9,784 nt of DNA from Rhodoferax sp. (lineage in GTDB: Bacteria; Pseudomonadota; Gammaproteobacteria; Burkholderiales; Burkholderiaceae): assembly GCA_020048295.1 (NCBI GenBank), contig JAIFMT010000078.1, forward strand, positions 1-9,784, read 5' to 3'. The stretch's first letter is position 1, and the number at the start of each line of letters is the position of its first letter. Shown here in pieces: positions 6,326-9,784 of the stretch. The position numbers and the translations under genes were made by a program. Below the pieces are notes generated by a model, which worked only from the letters and a program-made list of their open reading frames with translations, had not been told where the DNA came from and searched no databases.

Positions 6326-6967
6326 TTACCAGTTGTAGTCGGGCATGTCCCAGTCATGGATGACACGTTTTTGGTTGGCTTTGTACCAGGCAAAATTTTC
6401 AGCGTACTGGTTGGCACCTTCTGCCTTGCCGGCGCGGATCAGTTTTTTCAAATCCATGAAACCGGCCAGCAAGGCTTCCGGGCGCGGCATGCAGCCGGCG
6501 ATGTAGAGGTCAACCGGCATGTAGTCATCCAGCCGCTTGATGGTGTTGTAGGAGTCCCAATACATGCCGCCATTGATGGTGCACGAGCCCAGGCCAATGA
6601 CGTATTTTGGGTTTTGCATCTGTTCGTAGGTACGCACCACGCGCTTCAAGGTTTTAACCGACAGATAACCTGAAATGATGAACAGGTTGGCCTGACGTGG
6701 GGTAGGGCGCCATTGCACGCCAAACCGGTAGGCATCAAAACGTGGTGTCATCAGCGGGCGCATCTCGATGGCTCCGCAACCCGTGCCAAAACCCAGAATC
6801 CAGATCGACTCGGCACGCGCCCAGTTGAACAGGTCTTCAACGATTTTGAAGTAGGCCGGCGCATGCGCCTTGGGGGCATCTTCGCAAAAGTAGTCCCGCA
6901 TCGGGTCCACTTCAAACTGCGTGCCATCGGGTCCCTTGACAACGCGGATTTTCAGTTCTTCTTTCAT
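6326..6967 (-). CDS. NuoB / EchC-like small subunit with altered N2-cluster motif
   Basis: This 213-residue subunit belongs to the NuoB/small hydrogenase subunit family, which carries the [4Fe-4S] cluster (N2 in complex I) that hands electrons to the large subunit. Recognisable elements are ILGFGTGCGAIEM (57-69), QWRPTPRQANLFIISGYLSVK (85-105), LGSCTINGGMY (126-136) and IAGCMPRPEAL (156-166). Three expected ligands are present: Cys64, Cys129 and Cys159. The fourth, the second Cys of the tandem pair in FGxxCCAxEM, is Gly65 (codon GGA at 6775-6773). Cys28, in DYFCED, is a possible but unproven substitute. The extension after the last Cys is rich in Lys and Trp. The ATG at 6967 lies 1 base after the NuoH-like stop, with GGTAAAG as a modest SD. 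Family identity is secure, and the cluster type should not be assumed. Confidence 0.9.
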   Translation of the reverse strand: MKEELKIRVVKGPDGTQFEVDPMRDYFCEDAPKAHAPAYFKIVEDLFNWARAESIWILGFGTGCGAIEMRPLMTPRFDAYRFGVQWRPTPRQANLFIISGYLSVKTLKRVVRTYEQMQNPKYVIGLGSCTINGGMYWDSYNTIKRLDDYMPVDLYIAGCMPRPEALLAGFMDLKKLIRAGKAEGANQYAENFAWYKANQKRVIHDWDMPDYNW

Positions 6968-6968
6968 G

Positions 6969-7877
6969 TCACTTTACCAATACGATTGAGAGGATGCCCA
7001 GCGGCACGGCCCAGACCAGAAACCAGCGGATCGATTGCTCGACACGAAAGCGAGGGAACACAACACCGACAAAGGCTGACCACAAATAGATCAGAAAGAC
7101 TTTGAAGAAGAAGGTCGGCCAGTCGGAGGCACCGCCGAAAAACAGGTTCATGTAGATCACGATCTTGGCGACCGGAAAGATGGCCCGGTTGGTCTGCATC
7201 AGCGCCAGGTAGGACGAGTGGTACTCGGTGGGCGGACCGATCGGGATTTCTTGAGGCGCGATCACGATGTCAAACGGGGGTCGCATCATCGAGCCCAAAA
7301 ACGACAACATGGCGGCGGCCACAGCCAGTGGGTTGGTGAACAAGGTCCAGTTCAGCATGCTGCCCTGTTGTGCTGCCACGATTTCCGTCACATTGAGTGT
7401 CTGGTATTGCAGCGAAATCGAGAACACTGCCAGAGCAAACGGCAGTTCAGCGGTGGTTACTTGTGATAGACCGCGAGTGATGCCAATCGCCGCGTGCGGG
7501 TGGCCGCTTTCACCGGCACCCAGCGCCATGCCAAGTGTGCCGAAAAAGATGAAGTACAGCGCCAGTATCAGGTCGCCGGCAAACGACAGATTGGAAAACA
7601 TGTAAGAGCCGTAAATGGCGGGCACAAACAGCAGCAGTCCGACACCGCCCGTGAGCCGAAACACCGGTCCCAGGTAGAACATCACACCGTGGGTGATCGA
7701 GGTGCGCTGGCCGTAATTCTTGAACATGTCAGCGTAGTACTGCCAGATCGGAATACCGTGCCGGCGACCCACACGAGCGGCAATTTTTGCGATGAACGCA
7801 TTCATCAGAAAGCCAAAATTGACAACGATAAACAGGGTCAAAAAGGCGTAGGGGATTTTCATCCAGTCGAACGACAT
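6969..7877 (-). CDS. NuoH / EchB / HyfC-like membrane subunit
   Basis: This 302-residue multi-pass protein (about eight hydrophobic segments) is the membrane anchor that links the peripheral arm to the antiporter-like subunits. It shows the first-loop element RVGRRHGIPIWQYYADMFKNYG (35-56), equivalent to 'RxGPxxxGPxGLLQPxADxxKL', and the conserved acidic loop PFDIVIAPQEI (201-211) with GPPTEYHSSY (214-223), which in HyfC/HycD reads PFDxxEAEQE...GxxTEYSG. Glu210, Glu218 and Glu144 are the acidic residues most like those of the coupling channel. The PFDIVIAPQE loop has Ile-Ala-Pro where 'EAE' is usual, so one acidic residue is lost. The ATG at 7877 has a clear GGGAG with about 7 bases spacing and sits 2 bases after the upstream stop. 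In related complexes this subunit carries ion-translocation and substrate-cavity residues; no activity is proven here. Confidence 0.9.
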   Translation of the reverse strand: MSFDWMKIPYAFLTLFIVVNFGFLMNAFIAKIAARVGRRHGIPIWQYYADMFKNYGQRTSITHGVMFYLGPVFRLTGGVGLLLFVPAIYGSYMFSNLSFAGDLILALYFIFFGTLGMALGAGESGHPHAAIGITRGLSQVTTAELPFALAVFSISLQYQTLNVTEIVAAQQGSMLNWTLFTNPLAVAAAMLSFLGSMMRPPFDIVIAPQEIPIGPPTEYHSSYLALMQTNRAIFPVAKIVIYMNLFFGGASDWPTFFFKVFLIYLWSAFVGVVFPRFRVEQSIRWFLVWAVPLGILSIVLVK

Positions 7878-7879
7878 GA

Positions 7880-9784
7880 CTAGGCTCCCATCCGGAAAAG
7901 AAAGGCAATGACAACAAAGGCCAGGAAGTGGAAGGCATAACTTTGCCCATTGCCGTTGTACAGGCGACGGGAAAAATCAGCCACTGCGTGCAGAGAATCG
8001 GTCAGGCCATCCCAGAATCGAGTGGCCAGCGGGGTCACCAGGAAACCCAAGGCTTTGCGGTAAGGTGCAAAGAAGTTCCATGCAAAGTGGGTGGTCTCTG
8101 GCCTGAACGGCCGTTCGGCTGAGAACACGATATTGAACTGTTTCACCCTTTGTGCCTTGCGGTCCACAAACATGAGCCAGGCAAACAACGTGACAAAGAT
8201 GACCACCACACTGATCATGATGGCAACGGGATTCCAGTAACCGTAGTTGCTGGTGATTTCATTGCCAGCCCAGCCCAGACCGCCTTCCGGGAAAAACTGG
8301 TTCAGGTAGGCATCAACCCGGCGCAAGGCGATGCCAGGGAAGATCGCAAACACCACCAGAAGCACAACATAGATCATTTGTGGCAAAACGATCCAGAAAG
8401 GGGCTTCTTTCACACGGCGGAACTCATCTTTGAGCTGACCCAGGAAGATCGCGTAGATCAGCCGGAACAGGTACAAGAAGGCTATCGGGCCAGCCAGGAA
8501 AATGATGATCATTGGCAAGCGATATTCGGCCGAAATGATGGCGTTATAGAAAATCCAGCGGCCACCAAAACCCGACAGGGGCGGCAAACCCGACACCGCG
8601 ATGATGCCGACCAGCACCGCAATGAACGACAGCGGCATTAAGGTGATCAGCCCGCCCATGCGGTACATGTCCTTGGTACCAGTGCGTTTGGCAACACCAC
8701 CTACCGCCAGGAACAGCATGGCCTTGTAGATGTAGTGGTTGATAACAAACATCAAGGCCATCAGCCAGCCCAGATGGTTCATCAGGGCCAGACCGAACAT
8801 GGCATAGCCCATCTGTCCGATTGACGAGTAGGCCAACAGGCGTTTGGCATCTTCCTGAAAGATTGCCATCAAATTGCCCAGAAAGGCAGTCAAGGCAGCA
8901 ATCCAAAGCAGCACATGGGTGAGTTCAACCCCAAACAACTGCTGCTTGCCCATGCTCATCAGCAAGACGATCAGGCCATACAGCCCGGCCTTGAGCAAGA
9001 TGCCCGACACCATAGGCGACACATCGGTTTCTGCCTCGGCGTGTGCACCTGGCAGCCAGACATGCAGGCCTATGGCTGCGGTTTTGGTCATGAAGCCAAT
9101 GGCCAGCAGCACGAACACCCAGGGGGCCAGCGGGGCCACAAGCTGACTGAGTGCTCCGACAGCAAAGCTGTTGGCGCCCTGTGCCGCAAGCGCAAACCCG
9201 GTCAAGATCAGAAAGGCTCCACCCAGCGAAAACAAAATGTAAGACAGTGCGTGCGGTTCGGAATGCTTGCCGCGCAAAATCAGGAAATAAGAGCCTACGG
9301 TCAAAATTTCCCAGGCAGCAAAAAAATCAAAGGTGTCTGTTGACCTAATGAGCATCACCAAGCCAGCAAACATCAGCATTACAGCCGGGGTGAAGCCAAT
9401 GCGCCGGCCATGCGCCGAGAAACTGGCAAGCAGGGTGACAGCACCACCTAGCAAAAAGATCGCTGCAAAAATGAGCCGCAGCGGATCGTATTCCTGCCAG
9501 GTGCTGTAAAAGAAAAAAATCATGCCACCAATGGCAATGGTGTTCTTGACGGATACCGGCAGCCACTCCAGCAACAAGAACGCCAAAGCAAACAGCAGCG
9601 GCAGCATCATGAGCAAGTTGGTGCGTCCCGACAAGTTACCCCACACATAGCCCAGCGCCCAACCGGCAAGCACGGCCACGATCACCGGGAAAACCTTGTG
9701 AGCGATACAGGCAACCGGTGTGGTTTGTTCGCGCTTGATGATGTAGCCAAACCAGCGAAACAGGTAGCCTGCCTCGATCAGCGC
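7880..9784 (-). CDS. Antiporter-like membrane subunit (NuoL/M/N, MrpD, HyfB family), 5' end beyond window; probable tandem two-module fusion
   Basis: The reading frame is open from the TAG at 7882-7880 to the right edge, so about 634 residues are visible and the true start lies outside. A GTG at 9685 is a possible internal start with weak AAGG upstream, but upstream residues look like real protein. Counting from that codon, a complete ion-translocating module is seen: Glu126 (AAWEILTVGSYFLI), Lys201 (GFMTKTAAIGLHVWLPGAHAE), His215, Lys232 (SGILLKAGLYG), then a NHYIYKAMLFLAVGG helix and GLPPLSGFGGRW. These are the channel residues of complex I/Mrp antiporter subunits, which move H+ or Na+. Residues upstream of 9685 (ALIEAGYLFRWFGYIIKREQ, then a hydrophobic helix) resemble this module's own late segment GPIAFLYLFRLIYAIFLGQ, suggesting the end of a first module. 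A HyfB-like C-terminal tail follows. It corresponds to EchA in the operon order. Confidence 0.88.
   Translation of the reverse strand, partial: ALIEAGYLFRWFGYIIKREQTTPVACIAHKVFPVIVAVLAGWALGYVWGNLSGRTNLLMMLPLLFALAFLLLEWLPVSVKNTIAIGGMIFFFYSTWQEYDPLRLIFAAIFLLGGAVTLLASFSAHGRRIGFTPAVMLMFAGLVMLIRSTDTFDFFAAWEILTVGSYFLILRGKHSEPHALSYILFSLGGAFLILTGFALAAQGANSFAVGALSQLVAPLAPWVFVLLAIGFMTKTAAIGLHVWLPGAHAEAETDVSPMVSGILLKAGLYGLIVLLMSMGKQQLFGVELTHVLLWIAALTAFLGNLMAIFQEDAKRLLAYSSIGQMGYAMFGLALMNHLGWLMALMFVINHYIYKAMLFLAVGGVAKRTGTKDMYRMGGLITLMPLSFIAVLVGIIAVSGLPPLSGFGGRWIFYNAIISAEYRLPMIIIFLAGPIAFLYLFRLIYAIFLGQLKDEFRRVKEAPFWIVLPQMIYVVLLVVFAIFPGIALRRVDAYLNQFFPEGGLGWAGNEITSNYGYWNPVAIMISVVVIFVTLFAWLMFVDRKAQRVKQFNIVFSAERPFRPETTHFAWNFFAPYRKALGFLVTPLATRFWDGLTDSLHAVADFSRRLYNGNGQSYAFHFLAFVVIAFLFRMGA

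Larger units (their letters stand above)
2302..9784 (-). other. Operon for an Ech-ordered, hydrogenase-related (Ehr-type) energy-converting complex
   Basis: Seven minus-strand genes run in the order antiporter, H, B, C, D, ferredoxin-flavoprotein, ferritin-like. Intergenic gaps are 2, 1, 9, 1 and 2 bases, and the last pair overlaps by 8, so a single transcript with coupled translation is very likely. The order equals EchA-F of group 4 energy-converting hydrogenases, with the EchF slot taken by a ferredoxin-GltD fusion. NuoE, F, G, A, J and K homologues are absent from the window. The promoter lies beyond the right edge, so no regulatory site can be given. Confidence 0.85.

Noticed and set aside
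4606..9784. Calling the operon a NiFe hydrogenase (Ech/Hyc/Hyf)
   Set aside because: The large subunit has only one of four nickel-ligating cysteines, and no hydrogenase maturation genes are in the window.
4606..9784. Calling the operon respiratory complex I (nuo)
   Set aside because: The order is that of Ech, NuoE/F/G/A/J/K are not seen, and the quinone-site residues and one N2 cysteine are missing.

Overview
The window looks like part of a betaproteobacterial chromosome. Moderately high GC, the style of the encoded proteins and the gene content suggest a Comamonadaceae/Rhodoferax-like bacterium, but this is an inference from memory and not a taxonomic assignment. No tRNA, rRNA, CRISPR array or insertion sequence was recognised, and no gene-free stretch exceeds about 200 bases.

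Layout. Positions 1-180 (+) hold the last 59 codons of a succinate-semialdehyde-dehydrogenase-type aldehyde dehydrogenase. Everything else is on the minus strand. Positions 252-2114 encode a membrane-bound diguanylate cyclase with a periplasmic c-type-heme motif and a cysteine-rich cytoplasmic domain. From the right edge down to 2302 runs one tightly packed operon: antiporter-like membrane subunit (open at the right edge), NuoH-like, NuoB-like, NuoC-like, NuoD-like, a fused ferredoxin/GltD-type flavoprotein, and a ferritin-like diiron protein. The first six genes are separated by only 1-9 bases, the last two overlap by 8 bases, and the operon ends in two adjacent hairpins.

Interpretation. The gene order (antiporter, H, B, C, D, two-cluster ferredoxin) is that of Ech-type group 4 energy-converting hydrogenases. 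The large subunit, however, lacks the nickel-binding cysteine pairs, which places the complex among the 'energy-converting hydrogenase related' (Ehr) complexes between complex I and group 4 hydrogenases. Three departures stand out. The large subunit also lacks the complex I quinone-site His and Tyr. The NuoB-like subunit has Cys-Gly where the N2-cluster Cys-Cys should be. The terminal ferredoxin subunit is fused to a flavin/pyridine-nucleotide oxidoreductase. The membrane subunit also appears to be a tandem fusion of two antiporter modules.

Working model (inference): NAD(P)H or ferredoxin exchanges electrons with the fused flavoprotein. They pass through its iron-sulfur clusters to the B/C/D core and an unknown acceptor, coupled to ion movement by the antiporter and H subunits. 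The ferritin-like protein may protect or serve the complex. The neighbouring heme-sensor cyclase may connect redox state to cyclic-di-GMP, but only proximity supports that.
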